Assembly: GCA_046263755.1 (NCBI GenBank)
Contig: JBJYZC010000016.1
Span: 1 to 59,907 of the forward strand
DNA from: Lachnocurva sp029100405
GTDB lineage: Bacteria; Bacillota; Clostridia; Lachnospirales; Lachnospiraceae
Length of the DNA stretch: 59,907 nt
Reading direction: 5' to 3'
Shown: positions 18,001-26,515 of the stretch, piece after piece
How the letters are laid out: each line of letters begins with the position of its first letter
Position numbering within the stretch: position 1 is the first letter of the stretch
Notes under the pieces: generated by a model
What the model saw: only the letters and a program-made list of their open reading frames with translations
Told to the model about the DNA's origin: nothing
The model's database searches: none
Program-made: the position numbers and the translations under genes

Positions 18001-18044
18001 GGCGTGAGGATCGCTGGTTTACTTCCAACGAAGATCCTCACGCC
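18001..18044 (-). terminator. Intra-operon hairpin between binding protein and ATPase genes
   Basis: A perfect 12-bp stem (GGCGTGAGGATC and its complement) with a 20-base loop is followed on the minus strand by ATTTTC. It has the form of a leaky terminator or 3'-end stabiliser, which would keep binding-protein transcripts above transporter transcripts. Confidence 0.75.
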
Positions 18045-18100
18045 ATCCAACTTCACTCTAAGTCATATTTCTTTATTACATCTTTTTTGAAACGGATCGA

Positions 18101-19204
18101 TCAGTAAGATCTGCTGCTTACAACATCGTCAGTAACAACCGTGATCTGGTAATCCTTGGCATCTCCGCTCTCGCCTGCTGCCTTAACACTCTTAACGGTA
18201 TCGTCATGAGCGAAAATGGACTCGTCGATGAACTGAGACTTCTCAACCTTCTTACCTGCCTGCAGATTCTTAATGATTTCATCCAGTTTCGGTCCATACA
18301 GAGGATTGCACTCGGTGTCCAGAACGATCTTGCCGTCCTTAACATCGGTCAGACCTGCCTTGGTAGAGTCGAAGGACATAACCATGACATCGCCGCCCTT
18401 TAAGTTGGTGCCGACTTTCTTTCCGGCAGCTTCAAGTGCATCAATTGCACCAAAGGCCTCATTATCGTTCTCGCAATATACTACATTGAAGTCACTGTTC
18501 TGCTTTAAGATGGACTCCATAACTTCCTGACCTTTTGCCTGAGTAAACTCACCGGTCTGCTGAGCTACCAGTTTCCATCCGTTTGCCTTGACTGCATCAT
18601 TCAGGCCTTCGGTACGGCCAATCTGTGCAGAAGCACCGATGGTTCCCTGAATATCTACGATCTTGATGTCACTCTGGGCAACTCCCTGAGCATCTGCATA
18701 CTGTTTCAGCCAGTCACAGGCTTTATTACCTTCTGCCTTGAAGTCCGAACCGATCCTCATGGTATAGAGGCTGTCATCAGAAACATCAACCATACGGTCT
18801 ACGACAATGACAGGAATACCGGCATCCTTTGCTTCCTTTAATACGGTATCCCATCCGGTCTCTGTAACAGGGTCCAGAACAATGTAGTCAACATCCTGCT
18901 GAATGAAGTTACGAATTGCTGTGATCTGATTTTCCTGCTTCTGCTGGGCATCATCGAAGATCAGCTTGTAACCGTTTTTCGAAGTGAAGGTATCCTTGAC
19001 CGACTTCGTGCAGGCGGTTCGCCAGTCAGATTCTGCTCCAACCTGTGCAAATCCGACAGTAACCTCACCACCGGATTTCTTGGCATCTGACTTACCGGAA
19101 TCCGTCTTCTTATTGTTTCCACCGCTTGTAGCGCTTCCGCAACCGGCCAGGACTCCCATTGCCATGACACCTGCAAGTAACATACTCAAACATTTCTTCT
19201 TCAT
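18101..19204 (-). CDS. Sugar ABC transporter substrate-binding lipoprotein (YtfQ-like)
   Basis: 367 aa. Residues 1-22 are a lipoprotein signal ending in LAGCG, so the mature protein starts at the cysteine. A charged Ser/Lys/Gly linker follows. The body matches the YtfQ furanose-binding family: TVGFAQVGAESDWR, then FDDAQQKQENQI and LDPVTETGWDTVLKEAK. YtfQ proteins bind galactofuranose, and related ones bind arabinofuranose. The downstream araA/araR/araD genes make arabinose the best guess here. AAAGGGGG precedes the ATG. Confidence 0.9.
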   Translation of the reverse strand: MKKKCLSMLLAGVMAMGVLAGCGSATSGGNNKKTDSGKSDAKKSGGEVTVGFAQVGAESDWRTACTKSVKDTFTSKNGYKLIFDDAQQKQENQITAIRNFIQQDVDYIVLDPVTETGWDTVLKEAKDAGIPVIVVDRMVDVSDDSLYTMRIGSDFKAEGNKACDWLKQYADAQGVAQSDIKIVDIQGTIGASAQIGRTEGLNDAVKANGWKLVAQQTGEFTQAKGQEVMESILKQNSDFNVVYCENDNEAFGAIDALEAAGKKVGTNLKGGDVMVMSFDSTKAGLTDVKDGKIVLDTECNPLYGPKLDEIIKNLQAGKKVEKSQFIDESIFAHDDTVKSVKAAGESGDAKDYQITVVTDDVVSSRSY

Positions 19205-19228
19205 CTAAAAACCCCCTTTTTCTTTGTC

Positions 19229-19248
19229 GGATACCGCTCCCGGTATCC
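19229..19248. promoter_or_regulatory. Small hairpin in the leader of the binding-protein gene
   Basis: GGATACC, six bases, GGTATCC, lying 25 bp before the start codon. It may stabilise the mRNA or serve as an operator. Confidence 0.45.
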
Positions 19249-19287
19249 TGTTTCTATGACTTAGATGAATTCCTTTTGACAATGATA

Positions 19288-19293
19288 ATTATA
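19288..19293 (-). promoter_or_regulatory. Probable -10 box of the sugar transporter operon
   Basis: A perfect TATAAT on the minus strand, about 85 bp before the binding-protein start. No consensus -35 is present, which fits activation by the neighbouring YesN-type regulator. Confidence 0.5.
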
Positions 19294-19490
19294 GGAAAAG
19301 TGTATGAATACAGATACAGAATTGCTTTCGATTTTCGTGTGAATTTTTTCCAGGCTTTCGCAAAAAGCCCTCTCTGTTGTCAAATCCTTTCCTGAAAGTG
19401 GAATGTTTTTCTGAAAAAGTAGAATATTTTTACAATATCTTCTACCTATGGAAATGAAATAATATTTTCCTTCCATGGGAAAAGAAAAAA

Positions 19491-19508
19491 GGGGCTCCTC
19501 AGAGCCCC
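19491..19508 (-). terminator. Terminator overlapping the histidine kinase stop codon
   Basis: GGGGCTC and GAGCCCC pair around a 4-base loop that contains part of the TGA stop, followed on the minus strand by six T. It separates the two-component genes from the transporter operon. Confidence 0.8.
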
Positions 19509-20980
19509 TGATGATCCATTTCCTTTGGGATAAGAAGTCTTACCTCCGTCCCGAGATTCGGAAGTGACCGAACCGTAAAACTCATATTCTCGCCATAATA
19601 GAGTTTTAAGCGTGCCGCTACATTTGCGACGCCGAATCCGCCATGTCCGTGGTGTCCGATTTCCGGATCCCCGGTCAGAATTTTCTGTCGAAAAGCATCC
19701 AGTTCATCCTTTTCCATGCCCCTTCCGTTATCCTGAATGACAAAAAGCATATCGTTATCCCTGGAGCTTCCGGTGACCCGGATAAAGCCCTTGCTTCTCC
19801 GATTTCGAATACCGTGATAGATGGCATTTTCAACCAATGGCTGCAATGTCATTTTTACAATCTTCAAGTTTTCGATCTGTGGATCGATTCGGATCTCATA
19901 ATCCATAATGTCCTGAAAACGCATATGCTGGATAGCCAGATAACTTTCAATATGTTTCTTTTCATCTGCTACAGGAATGACATCCAGGCCATTTGACAGG
20001 GAAACGCGGAAGAAATCCGACAGATACGACAGGATCTGCACCGCTTCTTCCTTTTCACCCGCCTCCGTCAGCCAGACAATGGTATCCAATGTATTATAGA
20101 GAAAGTGGGGGTTGATCTCAGCGGTCAGAAGCTTTAGTTCCAGGGACTGCTTCTCTTTCTGCTCCCTGGCTTCACAGGCGATCAGATGTTGGATCTCTCC
20201 ACCCATATGGTTGAAGCGGTTAGCCAGGACATCCAGTTCATTTCCATTATCCGTTCGAAGAGTCGTCAGGAAATTCCCTTTGGCAATGCTTTCGGTCGCC
20301 TTGCACATCTCATCGATCGGTCGAATGACTCTTTTTGATATATAACGGGAGAGGGCGATATTGAGAAAGACCATGGCAATCAATATGGTCAGCATGATCC
20401 GAAGGAAAAGCTGAACATGCCTTGCCACCTGTTGCCGGAGGATCTCTATCTGTGAAGCCTCTTTATAAATATATTCCTGGATGGAATTCTGGATCAGGCT
20501 TGTCAGGATCGTGATGTCCATGTTAAACATCTTGATATTGCTGTCATAATGACCGCCCTGGTCTACATTTTTCAAAACATCTGCAACTCTGTTCTCCAGT
20601 GTTTTCAACAGACTCAAGGTGGAATCCAGATCTCTCTCGATCTCCGTATTCTCGTTTCGGTCCTTCAGCTTCTCGAACTTATTCCTCATGTTCTCGATCT
20701 GACGGTAGGGATTGCTGTCACCGAGTTTTGCGCGGACGGTATTGTCCGTCCAATGGATGGATCCGACAATGATCTGATACATGACTTCATCCATCTCTTT
20801 CTTGAAACTCAGATTATAGCCATTTGCCATGGTGATATTCTGAACGATACTGTCATACTGACGATAGAAATTGAAGAGACTGGCCAGAGTCACCGCCAGG
20901 AGGATCATCATTGGAAGGAGGATCCCCCAGATATTCACAAGGATCTGTTTTTGAATACTCGCATTTTTTGTCTTATTCAT
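19499..20980 (-). CDS. Sensor histidine kinase, YesM/LytS type
   Basis: 493 aa. Two transmembrane segments (about 12-33 and 190-210) flank a helical extracellular sensor of about 150 residues. A HAMP linker and a His_kinase domain with EINPHFLYNTLD (phospho-acceptor histidine at about residue 298) follow. The C-terminal ATPase domain has VENAIYHG and GRGME. The gene start overlaps the regulator's stop by 8 bases. Such pairs usually sense a sugar or its binding protein and control the adjacent importer. Confidence 0.93.
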   Translation of the reverse strand: MNKTKNASIQKQILVNIWGILLPMMILLAVTLASLFNFYRQYDSIVQNITMANGYNLSFKKEMDEVMYQIIVGSIHWTDNTVRAKLGDSNPYRQIENMRNKFEKLKDRNENTEIERDLDSTLSLLKTLENRVADVLKNVDQGGHYDSNIKMFNMDITILTSLIQNSIQEYIYKEASQIEILRQQVARHVQLFLRIMLTILIAMVFLNIALSRYISKRVIRPIDEMCKATESIAKGNFLTTLRTDNGNELDVLANRFNHMGGEIQHLIACEAREQKEKQSLELKLLTAEINPHFLYNTLDTIVWLTEAGEKEEAVQILSYLSDFFRVSLSNGLDVIPVADEKKHIESYLAIQHMRFQDIMDYEIRIDPQIENLKIVKMTLQPLVENAIYHGIRNRRSKGFIRVTGSSRDNDMLFVIQDNGRGMEKDELDAFRQKILTGDPEIGHHGHGGFGVANVAARLKLYYGENMSFTVRSLPNLGTEVRLLIPKEMDHQGL

Positions 20981-22196
20981 CCTCGCCCCGGACCTGCTTT
21001 CTGTATTCCTTTGGCGTCATATGCGTTGACTTTTTAAAGATAGAGCTGAAGTAGTGCGGGTCTTTATAACCGACTGCTTCTGCAATATCCGTAATTTTCA
21101 TCGCAGTTGCAGACAATTTCTGCCTGGCTGCTTCCATTCGTCGGTCCGTCAAATACTCACTAAAACCCTGCCCCATCTCTTTTGCAAAGACGGTGGAAAA
21201 ATGTGCGGCTGACATATCGGCTACAAGCGCTGCCTGGTTCAGGCTGATATCCTCCGAATAATGTTCCCGGATATAGGCACAGGCTTTCAGAATCTGCGGA
21301 GAAATACGGCCAACGCCGCTCTGATCACGGCCTTGAAGGATCCTTTTTATGAACTCCCACAGGTATTCCTTGCCGGAATCCAGACTTTCCTCAAACTTCC
21401 TTCCTGCCTCTTCTAAAGGCCCCAGGATCTGTTCTCTCTGCTCTTTATCGAAATGGATCCTGGACAAATACTTATTCCCGGCCAGATAAATGTCAGAACA
21501 CACATACTGGCGGAAAAAGAGTGACTGCAAATTATTCCTGCCAAGTGCAGTCAGATATTCGTCTATGAAAGAATCAATGCCATTCACATCTCCGCTGGCA
21601 AAGAAATCCAGAAGAATCGACTGTCCGGAAGCTTTCGGATCAACTTCACCAACATCGATCCTGGTTTCCTCGCCGGAAAGAGACGCCGGACTTCTCCCTT
21701 GGTCGTTTCGGTCTTCCTGCTTTTCTCCCCTTTTAGTCCCTTCGCTCTGCCCTCTGTCCCCGGAACCGGAATCCTGCATCCGTTGTGACAGATGACGTAC
21801 CAGCTCCTCGGTTGCCTGTTCTTCCTTTATCGCATCGGATGCTTTATGCAATGCATCCAGAAGCTGATGAGCCGTCACTGGTTTCAGGAGATATTCCGTA
21901 ACGCCAAGATCGATTGCCTGTTTCGCATAATCAAATTCATTAAAACCGGATAAGATCAGGATCTTTATGTGAGGAAGTTCTTTCTTCACACGCCTTGACA
22001 ATTCCAGGCCATCCATAAAAGGCATCCGGATATCCGTGATCAGGATATCCGGTCTCTTTGCCAGGATCTCTGGCAAAGCCATTTCTCCATCACCGGCATT
22101 TCCAAGAAGCCGGAAGCCTTCCTCTTCCCAGGAAATGCTCCGAACGATCCCTTGCCGGATTATGGACTCATCCTCCACGAGATAAACTGTAATCAC
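20973..22196 (-). CDS. Response regulator, YesN type (receiver plus AraC HTH)
   Basis: 407 aa from a GTG start with AGGGGGG 6 bases before it. Residues 1-120 are a receiver with the phosphorylated aspartate in ITDIRMPF and the conserved lysine in LLKPV. A low-complexity acidic/basic linker covers about 145-195. The last 100 residues are an AraC double HTH ending in GYKDPHYFSSIFKK. It forms an operon with the kinase and likely activates the sugar transporter genes downstream. Confidence 0.93.
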   Translation of the reverse strand: MITVYLVEDESIIRQGIVRSISWEEEGFRLLGNAGDGEMALPEILAKRPDILITDIRMPFMDGLELSRRVKKELPHIKILILSGFNEFDYAKQAIDLGVTEYLLKPVTAHQLLDALHKASDAIKEEQATEELVRHLSQRMQDSGSGDRGQSEGTKRGEKQEDRNDQGRSPASLSGEETRIDVGEVDPKASGQSILLDFFASGDVNGIDSFIDEYLTALGRNNLQSLFFRQYVCSDIYLAGNKYLSRIHFDKEQREQILGPLEEAGRKFEESLDSGKEYLWEFIKRILQGRDQSGVGRISPQILKACAYIREHYSEDISLNQAALVADMSAAHFSTVFAKEMGQGFSEYLTDRRMEAARQKLSATAMKITDIAEAVGYKDPHYFSSIFKKSTHMTPKEYRKQVRGEDE

Positions 22197-22230
22197 AACA
22201 ACCCCCCTGTAGCAGTCTTCTTACATAGCA

Positions 22231-22266
22231 AATGATGCCATGAAAATTCAATTTCATGGCATCATT
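22231..22266. terminator. Perfect inverted repeat between the copper operon and the regulator gene
   Basis: AATGATGCCATGAAA and its exact complement surround 6 bases. It lies downstream of the copA stop and upstream of the response regulator start. It may end copA transcription, but the T run is poor, so an operator is possible. Confidence 0.5.
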
Positions 22267-22327
22267 ATTCTATAATAAGATGTTGTCGAGGTCAAAATCC
22301 CCTTAAAAAACTTATGGCCCTATGAAT

Positions 22328-22537
22328 TTACTCCATTCCCCCAAATTCGTAACCCTCATCGATAATGGCCTGGCGGACGGCATCCTCAGAAACCGGGCCG
22401 GTTGTTTCGATAACCGCGATATTCTTCTCATGATCTGCGCTTGCGCTCGACACATTGTCCAGAGCCTCGAGAGCCTTCTTTACATGGTTCTCACAGTTAT
22501 GGCACATCATTCCGTTTACTTTAATGGTCTTTGTCAT
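22328..22537 (-). CDS. copZ: Possible internally started CopZ-like copper chaperone (nested in copA)
   Basis: An in-frame ATG at 22537 within copA is preceded by AAGGAG at a proper 8- to 9-base spacing. It would give a free 69-aa heavy-metal-associated protein beginning MTKTIKVNGMMCHNC, exactly where an independent CopZ would start. The ribosome binding site therefore looks like that of a formerly separate gene, kept after fusion. Whether it is used needs protein data. Confidence 0.55.
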   Translation of the reverse strand: MTKTIKVNGMMCHNCENHVKKALEALDNVSSASADHEKNIAVIETTGPVSEDAVRQAIIDEGYEFGGME

Positions 22538-24982
22538 GGTACGATTCTCCTTTTCTTTGTTTTCCGTGTTGCTATTTTCTATTTCTTCTATTTCTTTATT
22601 GTCTGTTTTTCTGTGTTCTGTTTCTCTATGTTCCGGCTTTTCCCTTTGTTCCACTTTTTTCTCATTCCCGCTTTCATCCGCTTTATGGACATGGAAGAGA
22701 TTGATCCGAAGGGCATTCATGCAGACGGTGAAACTGGACAAAGCCATAGCTGCAGCACCCCACATGGGATTCATATTGATTCCCCAGTGTGCATAGAGAC
22801 CTGCGGCAACCGGAATCAGTATAATATTATAGGCAAAAGCCCAAAAGAGGTTTTCATGAATGTTCCGTAGGGTTGCGCGGGACAGACGGATGGCAGCAGA
22901 GACATCTGTCAGTTTGGAATTCATAAGGACGATATCCGCAGAATCGATTGCGACATCCGTTCCGGCTCCGATAGCGATACCGACATCTGAGCGCATGAGA
23001 GCCGGTGCATCGTTGATTCCATCACCGACCATAGCCACTCTGCCTTCCTTCTGGAGGTCCCGAATGGCTGCTTCTTTTCCTTCCGGAAGGACACCTGCAA
23101 TGACACGATCTACGCCGGCTTCCCGTCCGATCGCATGAGCGGTTTTCTCATTATCACCGGTGATCATTACGACCTTGATGCCCATCTTCTGCATTTCCTT
23201 CACAGCCCTTGCAGAATCTTCTTTGATAACGTCTGCTACCGCGATAAGTCCCAAGATCTCTTGCCCGCGGGCAAAGAAGAGAGGGGTCTTCCCCTGGGAA
23301 GAAAGTTCATCTGCCTCTTTCTGTAAGGAAGCAGGAACATGAGTCAGGCTCTGAAGGAAACTTCCGGAACCGCCATAGAGTGTTTCCCCTTCCAGGACTC
23401 CTGTCAGACCATGTCCGGACAGGGCCTTGAAATCAGAAAGCGGAGATTTCGGAATATCGCGCTGCTCTGCCACTTCTACTACTGCCCGGGCCAGGGGATG
23501 TTCGGATTTCTGCTCCAAAGCGAAAGCTGTGGTCAGAAGTTCTGTCTCAGTGATCCCCTCTGCAGGAAGAATGTCCGTCACATGCGGCTGTCCCATGGTC
23601 ATCGTTCCGGTTTTATCCAGCGCCACGGTTTTTAGTGTTCCGGCATTCTCCAAAGCCTCGCTGGTCTTAAAGAGGATCCCGTTTCTGGCCCCGACTCCAT
23701 TTCCGACCATGATAGCGACCGGGGTTGCAAGACCCAGAGCACAAGGGCAGGAGACAACGAGAACGGCGATGGCCTTCTCTACGGCAAAGGCCGGACCTCT
23801 GCCTAAGATCAGCCAGATGATTCCAACGATCAGGGCAATGGCCATGACCGTCGGAACGAAAACAGAGGATACCCGGTCTGCGACTCGGGCAATCGGGGCC
23901 TTGGTTGCTGCTGCATCACTTACCATCTGAATGATCTGGGCAAAAGCGGTATCCCTGCCGATTCGTGTGGCCCTGGCTTTGAAATAGCCGGACCGGTTGA
24001 TCGTTGCAGCGCTGACCCTGTCATCCACTGCTTTATCGACCGGAATCGACTCCCCGGTCAGGGCCGATTCATCGATGGCACTCTGCCCTTCGACAATGAC
24101 GCCGTCCACCGGCACAGCAGAACCCGGCTTTACGATGAAGATATCTCCGCATTTCACTTCATCGATACCGACCTCAACTTCCTTACCGTCACGTTCCAGG
24201 ACCGCAGTCTTCGGTGCCATCTTGACCAGGTTCTTCAAGGCATCCGTTGTCCTCCCCTTGGAATAGGACTCAAGCGTCTTTCCAACCGTGATCAGAGCCG
24301 GAATCATGGCTGCAGATTCGAAGTAGAGCTGATTATGGTAAAGTGGCATGAGGTCTATATTTGCCACACCTTTTGTCACCATCCAGGTCATACGGAATAA
24401 AATGTAGAGCGACCATGCGAAGGAGACGGAGGAGCCAAGAGCTACCAAGGCATCCATATTCGGCGCTCTGTGGGCCAGGGAACGGAAACCGGAAATGAAG
24501 AAGTCCCGGTTGATGTACATAACGATCAAGGCGATCAGCATCTGGAGGATGGACAGGCCGATGTGGTTATGCTCAAGGAAGGGAAAAACCGGCCAGCCCA
24601 GCATGTTATGTCCCATGGTGAAATACATAAGAATGGCAAGGAATCCGACCGAAAGTTTCAGCCGCCGGAGAAGTTTCGGCGTCTGCCGATCCTTCAGGGC
24701 ATCCTCCTCTGCCGCAAAGGTCTTTGAGATGGAAGCGGTGTTTTCAGCCTTCGATGCCTCACCGCCATTCTCTCGAAATACTTCCTCTTTCGGCTTTGCG
24801 CCATAGCCGGCATCCTCTACGGCCTTAATGATTTCTTCATCGGATGCCTGGCCCTCCACAGCCATACTGTTGGTCAGAAGCGATACCGACACGCTCTTGA
24901 CATCCGGTAATTTCTGAACTGCCTTCTCCACATGAGCCTGGCAGGCGGCGCAGCTCATACCGCTTACAATATATTGCTTCAT
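22328..24982 (-). CDS. copA: Copper-exporting P1B ATPase CopA with C-terminal CopZ-like domain
   Basis: 884 aa. Residues 1-70 are a heavy-metal-associated domain (MSCAACQAH). The membrane CPC site is SCPCALGLATP, the phosphorylation site is DKTGTMT, and HP in EHPLARAV plus GDGINDAPAL complete the P1B-1 pattern. After the last membrane helices a linker of about 45 residues, rich in E, K, N and R, leads to a second metal-binding domain (VNGMMCHNCENH). Free-standing CopZ chaperones are usual in Firmicutes, so this looks like a copA-copZ fusion. AGGAG precedes the ATG. The gene is in one operon with csoR. Confidence 0.94.
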   Translation of the reverse strand: MKQYIVSGMSCAACQAHVEKAVQKLPDVKSVSVSLLTNSMAVEGQASDEEIIKAVEDAGYGAKPKEEVFRENGGEASKAENTASISKTFAAEEDALKDRQTPKLLRRLKLSVGFLAILMYFTMGHNMLGWPVFPFLEHNHIGLSILQMLIALIVMYINRDFFISGFRSLAHRAPNMDALVALGSSVSFAWSLYILFRMTWMVTKGVANIDLMPLYHNQLYFESAAMIPALITVGKTLESYSKGRTTDALKNLVKMAPKTAVLERDGKEVEVGIDEVKCGDIFIVKPGSAVPVDGVIVEGQSAIDESALTGESIPVDKAVDDRVSAATINRSGYFKARATRIGRDTAFAQIIQMVSDAAATKAPIARVADRVSSVFVPTVMAIALIVGIIWLILGRGPAFAVEKAIAVLVVSCPCALGLATPVAIMVGNGVGARNGILFKTSEALENAGTLKTVALDKTGTMTMGQPHVTDILPAEGITETELLTTAFALEQKSEHPLARAVVEVAEQRDIPKSPLSDFKALSGHGLTGVLEGETLYGGSGSFLQSLTHVPASLQKEADELSSQGKTPLFFARGQEILGLIAVADVIKEDSARAVKEMQKMGIKVVMITGDNEKTAHAIGREAGVDRVIAGVLPEGKEAAIRDLQKEGRVAMVGDGINDAPALMRSDVGIAIGAGTDVAIDSADIVLMNSKLTDVSAAIRLSRATLRNIHENLFWAFAYNIILIPVAAGLYAHWGINMNPMWGAAAMALSSFTVCMNALRINLFHVHKADESGNEKKVEQREKPEHRETEHRKTDNKEIEEIENSNTENKEKENRTMTKTIKVNGMMCHNCENHVKKALEALDNVSSASADHEKNIAVIETTGPVSEDAVRQAIIDEGYEFGGME
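22547..22645. repeat. Degenerate 15-bp repeat encoding the CopA-CopZ linker
   Basis: On the coding strand, units such as GAACATAGAGAAACA and GAACACAGAAAAACA follow each other with a 15-bp period. They encode 5-residue repeats (TEHRE-like), so the reading frame is kept whatever the copy number. Confidence 0.65.
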
Positions 24983-25017
24983 TTATTTCTCCTGTATCAA
25001 ATCTTACATCTCCAATA

Positions 25018-25112
25018 ATATTTCATCCATTTCTGCAGTTTCCTTCTACGAATATTACTTCATCCATTTCTGCAGTTTCTTTCTCCGAAAATTACTTCAT
25101 CAGTTTCTGCAG
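25018..25112. repeat. 37-bp tandem repeat of the csoR 3' end, including its stop codon
   Basis: Units begin at 25018, 25055 and 25092. On the coding strand each carries CTGCAGAAA-n-GATGAA, and the two nearest csoR keep the TAA. The true coding end is thus followed by two near-copies of its own last codons, between csoR and copA. Confidence 0.9.
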
Positions 25113-25412
25113 AACCTTACAGAGTTCATCAACGGTTTCTTCTTTCCCTTCCTTGATATCTCTGGTCACGCAGCCCTTGATGTGTTCCTGCAGGAGGACC
25201 TTATTGAAACTGTTTAAGGCGCTGGTCACTGCCGAGACCTGGATCAGAATATCCGGACAATAGAGGTCATTTTCAACCATCTTCTCGATTCCGCGGATCT
25301 GACCCTCTGCCTTCTTCAGCCGGGTCAGAAGTGCTTTCTTGGTCTCGTCCGGTCGATTGGTGTGGCGGCAGCAGGAAGGGATCGTCGCCGTCTTATTGTT
25401 ATTTACTTCCAT
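25092..25412 (-). CDS. csoR: Copper-sensing transcriptional repressor CsoR
   Basis: 106 aa from ATG 25412, chosen because CAGGAG lies 9 bases before it; a longer start at 25454 lies in the operator and has no spaced ribosome site. This is a helical CsoR/RcnR (DUF156) protein: RLKKAEGQIRGIEKM, then the Cu(I) ligands Cys in LYCPDI, and His and Cys in EHIKGC. When it binds Cu(I) it releases DNA. It heads the csoR-copA operon and has two matching operators in its promoter. The 3' end is tandemly duplicated beyond the stop. Confidence 0.95.
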   Translation of the reverse strand: MEVNNNKTATIPSCCRHTNRPDETKKALLTRLKKAEGQIRGIEKMVENDLYCPDILIQVSAVTSALNSFNKVLLQEHIKGCVTRDIKEGKEETVDELCKVLQKLMK

Positions 25413-25452
25413 TGAAACACTCTCCTGTTCATTGGTGGAAATCGTACCTTCC

Positions 25453-25469
25453 ATACCCCTGTGGGGTAT
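25453..25469. promoter_or_regulatory. CsoR operator, downstream copy
   Basis: ATACCCCTGTGGGGTAT is a perfect palindrome around TGT, of the G/C-tract type bound by CsoR. It lies near the expected transcription start. Confidence 0.85.
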
Positions 25470-25480
25470 CTTATGATTAG

Positions 25481-25509
25481 ATAATATACCCTATGGGGGT
25501 ATCTGTCAA
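25481..25509 (-). promoter_or_regulatory. csoR-copA promoter
   Basis: Minus strand TTGACA (25504-25509), 17 bases, TATTAT (25481-25486): a nearly perfect sigma-A promoter whose spacer is filled by the second operator. Confidence 0.88.
25486..25502. promoter_or_regulatory. CsoR operator in the promoter spacer
   Basis: ATACCCTATGGGGGTAT lies between the -35 and -10 boxes, so repressor binding would block RNA polymerase directly. Its centre is 33 bp from the downstream operator. Confidence 0.85.
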
Positions 25510-25681
25510 GAGGCTGGTTTAAATTTTCTTGTAACAAAAATCCTGTGGCAAATGCTCTGGTCTATCTTTCTCTTCTATGATTTTTCTTCTATGTTTTTTC
25601 TTCTATGTTTTTTCTTCTATGCGTTTTCTTCTATGATTTTATGATTTTCCTGCTGCCTTTCTCCTCACAACATTAAAAAAG
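25510..25681. repeat. T-rich intergenic region with 16- to 17-bp TTTTCTTCTATG repeats
   Basis: Between about 25565 and 25640 the motif TTCTTCTATG recurs four to five times. No gene or other site was recognised between the csoR promoter and the lrgB terminator. Confidence 0.6.
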
Positions 25682-25712
25682 CTCCCGCAAAGCTTTCGAA
25701 CTTTGCGAGAGG
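25682..25712 (-). terminator. Terminator of the lrgAB operon
   Basis: CTCCCGCAAAG pairs with CTTTGCGAGAG around a short loop, followed on the minus strand by TTTTTT. Confidence 0.85.
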
Positions 25713-25750
25713 ACTCTTGAAAATTGATATGACAAAAAGCAGCGAGATTT

Positions 25751-26452
25751 CTAATACAGCATTGCAAAGAAGCTTGCTCCGATCACCGTGATCAGGCCGT
25801 TCACAACAATGGCGAGAGAAGCCATGGCTCCTTCGATGTCACCGATCTCCATTGCCTTGGAGGTTCCGATCGCATGGGATGCTGCGCCAATGGCCAGTCC
25901 CTTTGCAACCGGGTCTGTGATTCGAAAGAGCTTACAAATAGAGACCGCGATCACATTTCCGAAAATGCCGGTCACAATAATGACTGCTACAGAAATCGTC
26001 ACTACACCGCCAAGTTCACTGGATACGCCCATGCCGATCGCCGTTGTGATCGATTTTGGAAGCAATGTTACATAATGCTTATGAGAAAGTTTGAAGAGAA
26101 CAGACATAGCAAGGACGGATCCCATGGAAGTCAGAGACCCAGCAAGAAGGCCAACAACAATGCCGACCCAGTTTCGTTTCAGCCGCTCCAGGTGGAGATA
26201 GAGGGGGATGGCCAGGCTGACCGTGGCCGGAGTCAGGAGATAGGACAGGTATTTGGCACTCTTATTGTAATCTTCATAGTTGATATGGAAAATACTTAGA
26301 ACCGCCATAACGAATATAATGGAGATGAGAAGCGGATTACAAATTGACAGACCTGTTTTATTGCGAATCAGAACGCCAATCCAATAGCCGATTATACTGA
26401 TCACGACACCGAAAGTAGCTGATATTGCAACTACATCACTGATATTTTCCAT
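25751..26452 (-). CDS. lrgB: LrgB/CidB family membrane protein
   Basis: 233 aa with six or more hydrophobic segments. It is the partner of LrgA in a holin/antiholin-like system linked to murein hydrolase control and, in some species, pyruvate or glycolate uptake. Family stretches are SISAKAIG-like LPKSITTAIGMGVS and ASHAIGTSKAMEIGD. GAAAGG precedes the ATG. The gene follows lrgA across a 127-bp gap filled with tandem repeats. Confidence 0.92.
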   Translation of the reverse strand: MENISDVVAISATFGVVISIIGYWIGVLIRNKTGLSICNPLLISIIFVMAVLSIFHINYEDYNKSAKYLSYLLTPATVSLAIPLYLHLERLKRNWVGIVVGLLAGSLTSMGSVLAMSVLFKLSHKHYVTLLPKSITTAIGMGVSSELGGVVTISVAVIIVTGIFGNVIAVSICKLFRITDPVAKGLAIGAASHAIGTSKAMEIGDIEGAMASLAIVVNGLITVIGASFFAMLY

Positions 26453-26515
26453 AATAATAGATACCTTTCAAACTGCGACGATAACAGAAAGCCACTTGCT
26501 TTACTCTTACGAAAG

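Noticed and set aside
19261..19476. 71-codon minus-strand frame upstream of the sugar-binding protein gene
   Set aside because: No proper ribosome binding site, AT-rich low-complexity residues, and it overlaps the likely promoter.
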